From positions 30,860 through 94,859 of the forward strand of contig NZ_AOMO01000055.1 of assembly GCF_000338875.1 (NCBI RefSeq): a stretch of 64,000 nucleotides of DNA. The letters run 5' to 3'. Source of the DNA: Vibrio mimicus CAIM 602 (lineage in GTDB: Bacteria > Pseudomonadota > Gammaproteobacteria > Enterobacterales > Vibrionaceae). The translations under genes were made by a program, and so were the position numbers. The notes beneath the pieces are model-generated. The model searched no databases and had not been told where the DNA came from. It worked only from the letters and a program-made list of their open reading frames with translations. The number at the start of each line of letters is the position of its first letter. Position 1 is the first letter of the stretch. Positions 46,422-55,546 of this stretch are shown in pieces.

Positions 46422-46604
46422 TCTCATGCCCTCTTAACTTCGGAGGGCACTTAACTCAATGTTAAGATTCGCGATACCACACGCATATTTCTCTCTTTCC
46501 TCTCTCTTATTCCTGACAAGATCGCAGTACACGTTCATGAAAAATGGCTAAAATCAAACAAGATACCTAGTCTAACAGTATTAATTTTGCACTACGGGCA
46601 GTGA

Positions 46605-48392
46605 ATGACTTCTATAATTGCAATTCCCAAAGGTAAGTTGACTTCGCCACTTTGGGCTAATTTATTCTTTCACTTCGGGCTCATGATCGTGAGCTATACC
46701 CTCATTGTTGAGCATCCCGCCATGGCTCAACTCTATCAATTTTTCCCTGTTTTACTGCTGATTGCTTTCTGGGTACCGAAACGCACTGTCCGTGGAGCAA
46801 GCGCTTTGGTGGCGATTCTGCTCATCATCGTGGGTAACTTTTTTTCACCTCTCAATGTGGATGCCGTTGAAGAAGCCTTTCTTTTACTGCCTCTGATTTA
46901 CGTGGTGTTAATGCCTGGCACTGTATGGCCAATGGTCATTGCGGTCTTACTGGTCATGAGCTACTTGCACTCTATTGACCGGAGTTTGTTCAGTGAATTT
47001 GCTGAGGATGCGACTGAATTATTGGTCATCACCGCTTTTGCGGCCGGGGGGACTTACTACCGCCTGTCGTTACTAAAACAGATCAAACGCTACAGAAGAG
47101 ACAGTCTGACGGACTTTCTCACTTCATTAGGCAACCGCAAAGCGTTCCAGATCCAACTGCATCAAATCCAAAAGCAGAATCAAGCAGGTCAATACGCCTT
47201 GATACAGGTCGATTTGGACGATTTTAAACAGATAAATGACAGCTTAGGGCATCAACAGGGTGACAAACTGTTGGAAACCCTAGGGCGGCGCTTAAAAACC
47301 CTGCAAACCCAAGAACGTCAGATTTATCGATTGAGCAGTGATGAATTTGCGCTTGTACTTCATTACGAGGACAAACTCCATCAAGCCATTGAACTCACCA
47401 TTGAACAGCTCGGTAATACCCTGAATCAAGAGTTCCGGCTGGGTAAGCGTACCTACTCGGTGACCATCAGTATTGGCGTTGCTTTACTGGAAGACGCACT
47501 CAATGATGTCGATATTTGGTGCCGCAATGCAGATATCGCGGTTCTGAAAGCAAAAGGTTGTGGCAAAAACTGTGTTCGCTGGTTTGACGATGAACTGCTT
47601 GGTGAAACCATTCGCCAGTTTCAGATCGAACGTGAATTGAATATCGCCTTAGAACACAATCAGTTGATAATGCACTATCAACCCAAAGTGGATCTCCGTA
47701 CCGGGCATATTGTGGGTGTCGAAGCCTTAGTGCGCTGGCAACATCCTGAATTAGGGATGATTAATCCGGGAGACTTCATTGAGATTGCTGAAAAAACCCA
47801 GCAGATTATTCCTATTGGCCGTTGGGTCATTTACGAAGCATGTCGGCAGCTTAATGAATGGCATAACGCCTATCCGTTCTTGTCGATGTCGGTCAATGTT
47901 TCCAACATTCAGTTCCTTTATGACGATATCTATAGCGTTATCTACGGCGCTTTGGAAACGTATCCCTTGCCTCCTCACGTCTTGCAGTTAGAAATTACCG
48001 AAACCACGTTGATGCGTTACCCACACAGCGTGATTCAAACCTGTCAAAGGTTACGTGAACTCGGCATTCAAATTGCGCTCGATGATTTTGGCGTCGCTTA
48101 CTCTTCTCTCAACTATTTAAAACAGCTCCCGATTGACGTGATTAAAATTGATCGCTCCTTTGTTGATAGCAGTGTAGACAGCCAAGTCGGGAAGATGATC
48201 ATTCGTACCATCATTCAGCTAGGTCATAATTTAGGGAAAGTGGTGACAGCGGAAGGCGTTGATTCTGAAGAAAAATTAGCCATTTTAAAAGAAGAGGGAT
48301 GCGACAAATATCAAGGCTTCCTATTCTCCCGTCCTGTACCACCAACTGAAATGGAAGCGTTACTGCTTAAGTCAAAAGCAGAAACGGAATAA
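46605..48392 (+). CDS. Membrane GGDEF-EAL protein, probable c-di-GMP phosphodiesterase
   Basis: A 595-residue protein: about five membrane helices in the first ~165 residues, then a GGDEF domain (~170-325) and an EAL domain (~335-590). The GGDEF signature is degenerate (SSDEF in YRLSSDEFALVL), so cyclase activity is not expected. The EAL domain is intact: EALVRWQHP, SVNVSNIQF, EITETTLM, LDDFGVAYSSL, VIKIDRSF and TAEGVDSEE carry the metal ligands and the catalytic Lys. It should hydrolyse c-di-GMP, with the GGDEF part perhaps binding GTP as a regulator. The ribosome site is weak (GGGCAGTG). Confidence 0.9.
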   Translation: MTSIIAIPKGKLTSPLWANLFFHFGLMIVSYTLIVEHPAMAQLYQFFPVLLLIAFWVPKRTVRGASALVAILLIIVGNFFSPLNVDAVEEAFLLLPLIYVVLMPGTVWPMVIAVLLVMSYLHSIDRSLFSEFAEDATELLVITAFAAGGTYYRLSLLKQIKRYRRDSLTDFLTSLGNRKAFQIQLHQIQKQNQAGQYALIQVDLDDFKQINDSLGHQQGDKLLETLGRRLKTLQTQERQIYRLSSDEFALVLHYEDKLHQAIELTIEQLGNTLNQEFRLGKRTYSVTISIGVALLEDALNDVDIWCRNADIAVLKAKGCGKNCVRWFDDELLGETIRQFQIERELNIALEHNQLIMHYQPKVDLRTGHIVGVEALVRWQHPELGMINPGDFIEIAEKTQQIIPIGRWVIYEACRQLNEWHNAYPFLSMSVNVSNIQFLYDDIYSVIYGALETYPLPPHVLQLEITETTLMRYPHSVIQTCQRLRELGIQIALDDFGVAYSSLNYLKQLPIDVIKIDRSFVDSSVDSQVGKMIIRTIIQLGHNLGKVVTAEGVDSEEKLAILKEEGCDKYQGFLFSRPVPPTEMEALLLKSKAETE

Positions 48393-48459
48393 GCTTCATA
48401 TTGTTCAAGACACCGTCGTTTTAAACACGGAGTGACTTTAAGGTTGAGACTGAGTCCGC

Positions 48460-48523
48460 ATAAACATGAATGAGTTACCATTGTTAAGGGGGGTAATTCC
48501 ACCTCTTTACGGAACATGTTTAT
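48460..48523 (+). ncRNA. Candidate structured RNA downstream of the GGDEF-EAL gene
   Basis: Nested helices: ATAAACATG (48460-48468) with CATGTTTAT (48515-48523), 9 bp; inside it GAGTTACC (48472-48479) with GGTAATTC (48492-48499), 8 bp with one G-T. T-rich sequence follows. It may be a complex terminator or the 3' part of a small RNA. I recognise no known family. Confidence 0.35.
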
Positions 48524-48933
48524 TTACATTTTTCCATCATCAATCAATTCTAAAATTGCTCCGTCTTAATCGCCATTAATACGATTTTTCTTGCAAAAAT
48601 TTGCAAAATAGCTCTTTGTTTATCTCTTTTTTTTGAACTCTATCGATATAGTCACGAAATAAGTACCCCGTTTTAGTTTTGTCAAGATGCTAATTAAATA
48701 CTGCACAAGACGATAATCAACGAAAAAGGGGCACTTTTACCGTTGATTATTTCATCATTATTTTTCCTAGCAGAATAACACCTCTGACTTTACAATCCGG
48801 CCACATAAAAACAACAACCTGACTCACACCCCCTACAAACGTGAGTAGATTCAGCTCTCCCACTCCGACTGGAAGTGATGCTTCCTCTCGTAGAGGGAAT
48901 AATCATAACGTGAAATAAGGCCCCGATTTACCC
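48524..48933. other. Long A/T-rich promoter and leader region of the GAPDH gene
   Basis: About 410 bp without a convincing ORF. The part nearest the gene holds a GGAAG/CTTCC hairpin (~48870-48883) with GGA motifs, which might be CsrA-type targets. No riboswitch family was recognised. Confidence 0.35.
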
Positions 48934-50370
48934 ATGAGTCCAGAGAACTACTTTCTAGATTGGCAAAAAAGTCAAACTCTTGCAGAAACCATGTCTCCCC
49001 TAATTGGTCAGCTCTACCGTCAAAAAGGCGTTGAAGCAGTGTTGTGCGGTAAAACTTTGATTAATGCCGCGACCATCGACATCATTAAGACTCACCGTGT
49101 CGCGAGACGTTACCTCGGTGAACCGCTGGCGCTGGACAAAACCTTACCGCTACTTCAGCAAATTTCAGCACTTGAATTAGCGCCTTGCCGAATTGATATC
49201 GGACAATTGGCAGATCAATATTGGCAGCAGCACCAAGATGAAGATGCGCTAAATGATTTTCTGCAGACTGCCCTGCATGAAGCCCTGCAACCTGCACAAA
49301 ACCTTCAGCCGAAAGATGTTGTCCTGTATGGATTTGGACGCATTGGCCGTCTACTTGCCCGTTTGTTGATCGAAAAGAGCGGTGCTGGTTATCCTTTACG
49401 CTTACGCGCTATCGTCGTGCGTGGCGGCAAAGAAGGCGATTTAGAAAAACGCGCTAGCTTACTGCGTCGTGACTCGGTTCATGGCCAGTTCAACGGCAGC
49501 ATCACTATCGACAAAGAGCGCAAAGCGCTGATTGCGAATGGCAACTTTATTCACGTGATTTACGCGAATTCACCACAAGATGTTGATTACACGGCTTATG
49601 GCATTCGCAATGCTCTGGTTGTTGATAACACTGGCGTGTGGCGTGATAGCGAAGGGCTAAGCCAGCATCTAGCGTCACCAGGTGCCAGCAAAGTGTTACT
49701 GACGGCACCGGGTAAAGGCGACATCAAGAACGTGGTCTTTGGTGTGAATGAATCCGTGATCCAGCCTGAAGACACCATTATTTCGGCGGCAAGTTGCACC
49801 ACCAACGCGATAACTCCTGTGCTGAAAGCGGTTAATGATCGCTACGGCATTACTTCTGGCCATATCGAAACGGTTCATTCGTTTACTAACGACCAAAACC
49901 TGATTGATAACTTCCATAAAGGCGAACGCCGTGGCCGCTCGGCTTCGCTCAACATGGTGTTAACCGAGACTGGCGCCGCGAAAGCCGTTGCCAAAGCACT
50001 GCCAGAACTGACGGGGAAACTGACCGGTAACTCGATCCGCGTTCCGACCCCCAATGTGTCAATGGCTGTTGCAAATCTCAACTTAACTCAATCAACGACA
50101 AAAGAAGAATTGAACGCTTATCTGCGTGAAATAGCGCTCAACTCACCATTGTCCGGACAAATTGACTACACCGAATCCACCGAAATCGTTTCAAGCGATC
50201 TGGTTGGTTCACGTTACGCTGGTGTTGTCGATGCAGCAGCAACCATAGCTCAAGATAGCCGTTGTGTGCTGTACGTTTGGTATGACAATGAATTTGGCTA
50301 TAGCTGCCAAGTCGTACATTGCATGGAACAGATGATGGGTGTGCGTTACCCAATTTATCCAGCAAAGTAG
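48934..50370 (+). CDS. Glyceraldehyde-3-phosphate dehydrogenase with N-terminal extension
   Basis: A 478-residue protein. The GAPDH core begins around residue 129 with GFGRIGR (133-139, NAD binding), and SCTTN holds the catalytic Cys288. HSFTNDQN, GRSASLNMVLTETGAAKAV, TPNVSMAV and WYDNEFGYSCQ complete the fold. The first ~125 residues are an extension absent from standard ~330-residue GAPDH. The core also diverges from glycolytic GapA. Proteins of this long type occur in Vibrio and relatives. Their physiological role and cofactor preference cannot be inferred from this reading. The ribosome site is weak and the upstream region long. Confidence 0.9.
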   Translation: MSPENYFLDWQKSQTLAETMSPLIGQLYRQKGVEAVLCGKTLINAATIDIIKTHRVARRYLGEPLALDKTLPLLQQISALELAPCRIDIGQLADQYWQQHQDEDALNDFLQTALHEALQPAQNLQPKDVVLYGFGRIGRLLARLLIEKSGAGYPLRLRAIVVRGGKEGDLEKRASLLRRDSVHGQFNGSITIDKERKALIANGNFIHVIYANSPQDVDYTAYGIRNALVVDNTGVWRDSEGLSQHLASPGASKVLLTAPGKGDIKNVVFGVNESVIQPEDTIISAASCTTNAITPVLKAVNDRYGITSGHIETVHSFTNDQNLIDNFHKGERRGRSASLNMVLTETGAAKAVAKALPELTGKLTGNSIRVPTPNVSMAVANLNLTQSTTKEELNAYLREIALNSPLSGQIDYTESTEIVSSDLVGSRYAGVVDAAATIAQDSRCVLYVWYDNEFGYSCQVVHCMEQMMGVRYPIYPAK

Positions 50371-50538
50371 TTCTCCGTCTCCACAACATGCCCAAACTGC
50401 TTACAGTCATGACTTGCTAGATGTTCATCTGACAAGTGGATGCTGACGGTGGAATGGGCAATAACGATAATAACCATAAGTCGCGATGAGCTGATCGTTT
50501 TAAAGGCAGTCAGTCACACCGACCTCTCCCTCAAGCTT

Positions 50539-50567
50539 GCCGCCCAACTGATGTGGGCGGCTTTTTT
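50539..50567 (+). terminator. Intrinsic terminator downstream of the GAPDH gene
   Basis: GCCGCCC and GGGCGGC form a 7-bp stem with a 9-base loop, followed by six T residues. It lies 170 bp after the GAPDH stop. The stretch 50371-50538 holds no other gene I can support. Confidence 0.85.
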
Positions 50568-50680
50568 ACGCCATAGTCAGAGACAAGTTAAGTTTGTGCG
50601 GTTACGGTCAAAATGAACATTGTTCATTTTCGATTAATCTTATTCAGGGTATGGTGAACCTGTAACTAGGAGGAACCATT

Positions 50681-50905
50681 ATGAACCGATTCCTGATCAC
50701 CTTACTGACAATGATTACTGGCGTGTTTGCCTTGATGTTCAGCTTATTGTTGGCGATCCCGCTCGCCATTGCTGCCTTCATCACTGGTAAGCGCTTGGAA
50801 AAACAACTGAAATCTCGTGCTTTCCAGTTCAACCAGCAAGCCGCTTACCAATCGCGTACACATGTTATTGACGGCGAGTGTGAAGAGATAAAACCACGCC
50901 GTTAA
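50681..50905 (+). CDS. Small predicted membrane protein
   Basis: A 74-residue protein with an excellent AGGAGGAACCATT ribosome site. One long hydrophobic segment spans ~4-36, followed by a basic helix (TGKRLEKQLKSR) and a polar tail ending in EEIKPRR. I do not recognise a family. The strong ribosome-binding site and codon use support a real gene. It is convergent with the LysE gene. Confidence 0.75.
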   Translation: MNRFLITLLTMITGVFALMFSLLLAIPLAIAAFITGKRLEKQLKSRAFQFNQQAAYQSRTHVIDGECEEIKPRR

Positions 50906-50949
50906 ATGCCGATAGGGTTTGAAATCCGCTCAAACCCTCGAGATACGAC

Positions 50950-51564
50950 CTAAACCGTTAATAACACTCGTACCGCTAAGGCAATCAGCACTACGCCAGA
51001 CAGTCGATCAATCAGCACAGCACGAGCGCGCAATTTGTCGAGTAAGCGTGGGGATGACAAGATCAGCGTAATAAAACTGTACCAAAGGCCATCCACCACG
51101 AAAGGCGTGATAACGATCGCCGCTTTGCTCGTGAAATCCGAACCGACAGCAACGTATTGACTGAAAAGTGCGATAAAAAACAGGGCAATTTTAGGGCTAA
51201 GCAGCGAGATCAACAGCCCTTCTCTGGCGGATTGCCACACACTCACCGATTCTCCAGATTCCAGCTTAGCGGCCACTCCCCCTTTAGAACGCAGTGCATT
51301 CCACCCTAAATAGGCCAGATACGCTGCCCCAGCATAGCTAATGGTTTTAAACAGAAGTGGGGATTGGTGCAGCACCACAGCTAAGCCAATCAAGGTGATA
51401 AAAGCATAGACGCCAATTCCAAACGCATGTGCCCATGCGGCAGCAAAGCCATTTTTTCTCCCACCAGCGAGGCTGTGTTTCGCCACCATGGCCAAACTCG
51501 GCCCGGGAGACATCGCACCCAAAATACAAATCGTAAACAGCGATAACCAGACTGTCAGTGTCAT
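50950..51564 (-). CDS. LysE/RhtB-family amino acid exporter
   Basis: A 204-residue protein with about six hydrophobic helices. GAMSPGPSLAMVAKHSLAGGRKNGFAAAWAHAFGIGVYAF is the family signature near the N-terminus. TAGGAGTTTGC precedes the ATG. The family exports amino acids such as lysine, homoserine, threonine or leucine, and the substrate here is not determinable. The 294 bp between it and the divergent yjeH-like gene carry no ORF. Confidence 0.9.
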   Translation of the reverse strand: MTLTVWLSLFTICILGAMSPGPSLAMVAKHSLAGGRKNGFAAAWAHAFGIGVYAFITLIGLAVVLHQSPLLFKTISYAGAAYLAYLGWNALRSKGGVAAKLESGESVSVWQSAREGLLISLLSPKIALFFIALFSQYVAVGSDFTSKAAIVITPFVVDGLWYSFITLILSSPRLLDKLRARAVLIDRLSGVVLIALAVRVLLTV

Positions 51565-51858
51565 GCAAACTCCTAGATTTCTTCATTCTGCGAGCAACGA
51601 TATGATCAATTGCTTAGGAAATACAGACAAGGAATGAGAAATGTTACTTCAAGACTTGAGAAAATCTCACACAACCTCTGTTTAGTATGAGGCGGCGGTG
51701 GACTGGGATCATTTGTCTACGTTTGAACCCCAAAAACCTCAGTTCTAAGAAAGACTAAAGACTGCTTATCTAAACCTTCACTCTACAGACAAAATGAATG
51801 TTTATTCAGTGAAAGCCATAATTAAAGGGAGTATGCTAAGGCTCCAATTCAGCGCAGG

Positions 51859-53112
51859 ATGCATGACGTGAATCAACTGAAAAAGGATATTTCTCTAGGG
51901 GCAGGAATTGCTCAACTCTCTACCACTCTGATGGGTACTGGCCTGTTTATGGTTCCCGCCATTGCTGCCGGTATTGCGGGTGCATTTTCACTCTGGGCAT
52001 GGTTGCTGCTGTTTATCGCTATTTGCCCGATCGCGCTGACTTTTGCTCAATTAGGTAAACGCTACCCGAATGCTGGTGGTACCGCGTATTTTGTTCGTCA
52101 AGCCTTTAATCCGCGCCTTGAACGTGCTGTTGCATGGTTATTCCTGAGTGTGATTCCGGTGGGTGTTCCTGCCGCCGTTACTTTAGCTGCCAGTTTTCTG
52201 CAAGCCTTGTTACCAGCACCTCTGGCTTATCCACTGTTTACCCAAACACTGACGATTCTTCTTTTGGTTGGCGTCAACCTCGCCGGTACTAAGTCTTCCG
52301 GACGCTTGCAAAGCCTGATTGCGTTAGCCATCTTCGCCTTAGTGATTGCATTTTTGTGGCGCGGGGATGTTTCCAGTCAAGACTTGATCATGCCGCCCCT
52401 CACCACGGAAGGGCTTGTGTCAATTGGTGCAGCTTTGGCCGTCATGTTCTGGTGCTTTGTCGGTATCGAAGCTTTCGCGCATATGGGAGAAGAGTTTCGC
52501 AACCCACAACGCGATTTTCCGTTGGCTATTTTGATTGGTAGCTTAGTAGCCGGCCTAACTTACTGGGCTTGCTCCGTCGTTGTTTTGAAATTTGGTGCTT
52601 TTGGTAGCGCGCAATTTGATAGCGGGGCCATCCCTTGGCTAAGCGATAAATTGTTTGGTGCACACTGGGCAACCGCGATCAGCGTCATTGGCTTCCTAGC
52701 CTGTTTTGCCAGCCTGAACCTTTACACACAAAGTCTTGCTCGCATGGTTTGGGCACAAGCCCGTGAATATCGTCCTGACAGTGCCATAGCCCGAATTTCA
52801 ATTCGAGGTGTTCCTGCTCACGCGACTTTATTAGTGGGAGGGGTACTCTTTATCTCTTGTTTGATTGGGCATTTAACTGGGCTTGATCTGGAGTTTTTCC
52901 TAAAACTGGCGAACGGTATTTTTGTGTTGGTGTACCTGCTGGCTATGCTGGCAGCCTACAAGCTGCTCACAGGCTGGGGTAAACACCTAGCCGGGCTGGC
53001 TCTGTTACTTTGTACTGGCGTGTTTGTCTGTTTAGGTTGGTCAATGCTGTATGCACTGGCGGTATTTATTTTGCTGATCCGCCCGTGGCAAACGTCACCC
53101 CAAACTACTTAA
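51859..53112 (+). CDS. yjeH: APC-family amino acid exporter, YjeH-like
   Basis: A 417-residue protein with about twelve helices. STTLMGTGLFMVPAIAAGIAG, YPNAGGTAYFVRQAFNPRLERAVAWLFLSVIPVG and MFWCFVGIEAFAHMGEEFRNPQRDFP align well with E. coli YjeH, an exporter of methionine and branched-chain amino acids. AGGA lies five bases before the ATG. It is convergent with the diguanylate cyclase gene, 23 bp apart. Confidence 0.9.
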   Translation: MHDVNQLKKDISLGAGIAQLSTTLMGTGLFMVPAIAAGIAGAFSLWAWLLLFIAICPIALTFAQLGKRYPNAGGTAYFVRQAFNPRLERAVAWLFLSVIPVGVPAAVTLAASFLQALLPAPLAYPLFTQTLTILLLVGVNLAGTKSSGRLQSLIALAIFALVIAFLWRGDVSSQDLIMPPLTTEGLVSIGAALAVMFWCFVGIEAFAHMGEEFRNPQRDFPLAILIGSLVAGLTYWACSVVVLKFGAFGSAQFDSGAIPWLSDKLFGAHWATAISVIGFLACFASLNLYTQSLARMVWAQAREYRPDSAIARISIRGVPAHATLLVGGVLFISCLIGHLTGLDLEFFLKLANGIFVLVYLLAMLAAYKLLTGWGKHLAGLALLLCTGVFVCLGWSMLYALAVFILLIRPWQTSPQTT

Positions 53113-53135
53113 AGCAAACCTTCGGAATATAAGGC

Positions 53136-54116
53136 TTAAAATAACTCGACATCATCAGAGGCAGATCGCTGAGCATTCGCGATCTTGCCTTCATCGCATA
53201 AGTTTTCATAACAGTGCACCTGATCACGTCCGTGTTCTTTGGCGTAATAGAGCGCTTTATCTGCATGGTCGAGAATGGTCGGCAAGTAGTCACCCGGTCG
53301 CAGTGAGCAAAAACCTGCGCTAAAACTGAGCTCACCAATTCTTGGGAACTGGTGATGCCGGATATGATCTCGAAAGCCATCTAATACCTGATTGATGACT
53401 TGTTCATTGCCGTTTGAGAAGACAATCACAAACTCTTCCCCGCCAAACCGAAACAACTGCGAAGAAGGGCCAAAATAGTGCTGCATTTGCTGCGCGAACA
53501 TCAACAAGATCTCATCACCAATCATGTGGCCAAAGTGGTCATTGATCGCTTTGAAATGGTCAAGATCCAACATCGCAATCCATAGCTGATGATTTTCTTC
53601 CGCTGAGGGGTTAATCGCAAAAGTATTGCGGAGACGATCTTCCAACGTTCGGCGATTAAGTAAGCCAGTCAATTTGTCGCGTTCACTCTCGTGCAGAATC
53701 ACTGTGTAATTACGATAAATTTTCGCAAACCCATCGATCAGCATGCGATACGGCTCTGGTGGTTCATTCAAGATCAGAAAGAGCTCCGCAGAAAAGTGCT
53801 CTTCCACAGGAATCGGACAGCTGCACTCATATTGCCCATTGTTCTGTAGGCGAAAAGCCATCTCAGTTTGCGCATGATGGTAATCATTTTCAGCACACAC
53901 TTGATCATATTGCCAGTGGTACTGTTTTGCACCCGTGGGATCCTTGCTGATATTCAAACGAGCTACCATAACCGTTGCCCGCCCAAGGTGATGAAATAAT
54001 GTCGCGGAAGAGAGGGGCAAAAGCTCGGATAACGTCGCCAAAATACTGTAACTGAGCGCAAGCGAATTTTTCTGTTCTGTAATTTCGATAACAGACTCAA
54101 GCACTTTGTCATTCAT
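53136..54116 (-). CDS. Soluble diguanylate cyclase (GGDEF domain)
   Basis: About 326 residues from ATG 54116. The frame stays open to a TTG at 54152. The N-terminal ~160 residues form a GAF-like sensing region (SYSILATLSELLPLSSATLFHHLG). The C-terminal domain has DKLTGLLNRRT, LDLDHFKAINDHFGH and an active FGGEEF signature. No RxxD inhibitory site is present (GPSS at that position), so product inhibition is unlikely. There is no membrane helix. It lies next to the giant adhesin gene on the same strand, but a terminator separates them. In Pseudomonas and Vibrio, adhesins of this size are retained on the surface under c-di-GMP control, so the neighbourhood is suggestive. Confidence 0.9.
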   Translation of the reverse strand: MNDKVLESVIEITEQKNSLALSYSILATLSELLPLSSATLFHHLGRATVMVARLNISKDPTGAKQYHWQYDQVCAENDYHHAQTEMAFRLQNNGQYECSCPIPVEEHFSAELFLILNEPPEPYRMLIDGFAKIYRNYTVILHESERDKLTGLLNRRTLEDRLRNTFAINPSAEENHQLWIAMLDLDHFKAINDHFGHMIGDEILLMFAQQMQHYFGPSSQLFRFGGEEFVIVFSNGNEQVINQVLDGFRDHIRHHQFPRIGELSFSAGFCSLRPGDYLPTILDHADKALYYAKEHGRDQVHCYENLCDEGKIANAQRSASDDVELF

Positions 54117-54191
54117 GCCATCTAGCCCCAACTGTCGATTGTTTTCACTCAAGTATAGAAAAGGAAATCATGAAGAGAAAAAATGACATGC

Positions 54192-54221
54192 TGAAAAAAA
54201 TCAGCCCCTCAAATGAGGGGC
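54192..54221 (-). terminator. Intrinsic terminator after the adhesin gene
   Basis: GCCCCTC and GAGGGGC form a 7-bp stem with a 4-base loop (54204-54221). Read leftward, it is followed by TGATTTTTTTC. It lies 38 bp after the adhesin stop. Confidence 0.9.
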
Positions 54222-54258
54222 CGAACAGATAAACTATGGCTAATCAGCGCATTGTGGG

Positions 54259-55546
54259 TTAATCGTGACGCAGTACATTTTGTTCTAACAATGTACTGAT
54301 GATGTCCAATGAACTCATCCCAGTGAAATCCATTTGGCTCGCCAAATTATCAATCACGATAGTCTGATGCACATTGTTATCTGTCATCACGTCCAATTCC
54401 AGATTATTATCAACCACATGTGCTGCCAACTGGTTAGACGAACTCAGACTGGACAAGAGTTGATCCATCGTTAGATGACTCCCTAAATCCTGAACCACAT
54501 CAGTAAGATCAATGCTGTCACCTTCACTCACACTGAAATCTCGGATGTGATCAACGTTTTCATCGACACCATTGAGCGTCCATTTAAACAGATCGGCACC
54601 ACTGCCACCGACTAAGATGTCTGATCCTAAGCCGCCAATCAGCACATCATCACCGGTACCACCTTGCAAATAATCGTCACCGCTACCCGATATCAGCATC
54701 ATGCTGCTGTTATCTGCAATCACTAGGCTATCTGCACTGGTGCCACTGTGATCAAGTGGTACGCCATTTGCAGCTATCTCAACCCGATAATCAATCGTAT
54801 TGACCGATTCAGCACGACTACCATCACTTTCCGTTGAGATGGCGGTGAGAGTGAGAGTGTGAATGCCTTGCTCTAGTCCCACCACTTTGAGGCTGTCCAG
54901 CGCATCGGAAGAGACTTCCCAACTGCCATTCCCCAAATCCACTATGTTACCGGAAGTGCTGTCTAAGCTAGCTCCTGACGGCAGGTGATCTACACGCACC
55001 GTCAAGGTTTCATGAAGATCCGTTAATGCTGCGATAGCACCGAGAAGGGCAATACCTTGACCGCTGACACTCTGGTTTGCGTAGATCTGCTGCGCATAAT
55101 TCAGCGCAGGGTTCAGGCTTAAACTCGGCGGGTTAGCCACTGGATTGACTTGAATCGGATAGGTTTTGCTCTCTTCTAACGCCATGCCTGAAGCGTTTTC
55201 GAAATAGACACCGAGATCTTGCGCCTGTACGGTCAGATCGATTTGTGTACCCGCAATCGCCGTCGCATCCACGAAAACGCCATACAACGGATCGTTGTGA
55301 TTAAGCAGTACGTTAATTGCATCCGGACTGCCTTCAAGAATCGCACTACCATCTAGGGCATAACTCACGACGACTGAGCTACCCGTTGGCGCTTGCACAC
55401 TCAAAATACCCTCAGTGACGCTCAAAGTAACCTTCATCACATCATTGGCATGCGTCCCCGCATAATCCACATCCGACACTAAAATGCCCGTCAGCTTCTG
55501 CCCTGCCAGTTCATCAATCTGAGTCGTTAAATGGGTCCCATCACTT
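54259..55546 (-). pseudogene. C-terminal part of the giant type I-secreted adhesin, out of frame with the main body
   Basis: The frame reads HLTTQIDELAGQKLTGILVSDVDYAG from ~55533 and runs to the stop at 54259. It continues the domain that ends the upstream frame, so it is the 3' end of the same gene. It has Ig/cadherin-like repeats and then four RTX-like nonapeptide repeats (GSGDDYLQG, GTGDDVLIG, GLGSDILVG, GSGADLF), which bind Ca2+. A C-terminal segment rich in acidic and hydrophobic residues follows and is the type I secretion signal (VCA0849-type target domain). If the frameshift is real this segment would be lost and the protein could not be secreted. An independent start (55479 in the same frame) has no ribosome site. 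Confidence 0.85.
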
